DNA of 15,881 nt from Bacteroidales bacterium UBA4866. Its GTDB lineage: Bacteria > Bacteroidota > Bacteroidia > Bacteroidales > P3. Positions 15,762 to 15,881 of this stretch are shown here, piece by piece. The DNA lies in the NCBI GenBank assembly GCA_002399565.1, contig DHDW01000030.1, positions 38,698 to 54,578 of the forward strand. Reading direction: 5' to 3'. How positions within the stretch are numbered: the first letter of the stretch is position 1; every line of letters starts with the position of its first letter. The notes beneath the pieces are model-generated. The model was given only the letters and a program-made list of their open reading frames with translations. It did no database searches and was not told where the DNA came from. A program made the translations under genes and the position numbers.

Positions 15762-15849
15762 CCTGCCACCTTACACTATGTAACCTGCCACCTTACATAG
15801 TGTATCCTGCCACCTTGCACTATGTAACCTGCCACCTTGCAAAATTTTT
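15762..15849. repeat. Four tandem 22-base repeats with conserved CCTGCCACCTT and flipping core
   Basis: Units start at 15762, 15784, 15806 and 15828, exactly 22 bases apart. Each opens with the identical block CCTGCCACCTT. The second half is ACACTATGTAA in unit 1, its near reverse complement ACATAGTGTAT in unit 2, and GCACTATGTAA in unit 3; unit 4 decays into GCAAAATTTTT. Units 1 and 2 therefore form a 12-base perfect inverted repeat (15772-15783 with 15793-15804) around a 9-base loop of CCTGCCACC. Units 2 and 3 can pair over 10 bases. The block is far more GC-rich than the surrounding DNA. Function is unknown. Confidence 0.9.
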
Positions 15850-15881
15850 ACTTGATTTAAATAAGTTTTTTCTTGATTTAA
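15845..15881. repeat. AT-rich 21-base direct repeat running off the window
   Basis: TTTTTACTTGATTTAA at 15845-15860 recurs as TTTTTTCTTGATTTAA at 15866-15881, a period of 21 bases with one mismatch. The second copy reaches the last base, so the array may continue outside. It abuts the last unit of the 22-base array. Confidence 0.7.

Noticed and set aside
15762..15849. CRISPR array
   Set aside because: The units abut with no unique spacers, the 11-base conserved block is too short, the cores are variants of one sequence, and no cas genes are present.

Overview
The window looks like chromosome of a low-GC member of the Bacteroidota, most likely Bacteroidales-like. Three things suggest this. 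The DNA is strongly AT-rich throughout. Start codons lack Shine-Dalgarno sequences. Several genes are preceded by the Bacteroidota -7 promoter element TAnnTTTG. Protein features such as the YDICPVN form of the AnmK motif also fit. No species can be named from the sequence alone. There are no rRNA or tRNA genes, insertion sequences, phage genes or CRISPR arrays.

Layout: (1) 1-855 is the 3' end of a phosphoglucosamine/phosphohexose mutase gene (glmM-like). (2) 982-1494 is an orphan GIY-YIG-type nuclease gene. (3) 1574-4294 (minus) encodes a 906-residue protein fusing a MurL-type UDP-MurNAc-L-Ala-L-Glu epimerase to a MurD-type ligase. (4) A 500-base divergent intergenic region carries an array of three GGTATATACC palindromes spaced exactly 23 bases. 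(5) 4795-9718 (plus) is a tight four-gene run, rnr-purD-thyA-folA. (6) 9788-12137 (minus) holds a methyltransferase and a Wzx-type flippase. (7) 12196-15627 (plus) is an overlapping run of glycosyltransferase, murF and anmK. (8) The window ends in tandem repeats of 22 and 21 bases.

Cell-wall precursor supply is the recurring theme. GlmM makes glucosamine-1-phosphate for UDP-GlcNAc. The MurL-MurD fusion would add L-Glu to UDP-MurNAc-L-Ala and invert it to D-Glu. MurF adds the final dipeptide, and AnmK recycles anhydroMurNAc. The flippase, glycosyltransferase and methyltransferase probably act in surface glycan synthesis. thyA and folA form the standard dTMP/folate pair, joined here to purine synthesis (purD) and RNA decay (rnr).

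The most interesting items are the MurL-MurD fusion, which would bypass a free D-glutamate pool and glutamate racemase, and the short-period intergenic repeat arrays with palindromic or orientation-flipping cores.
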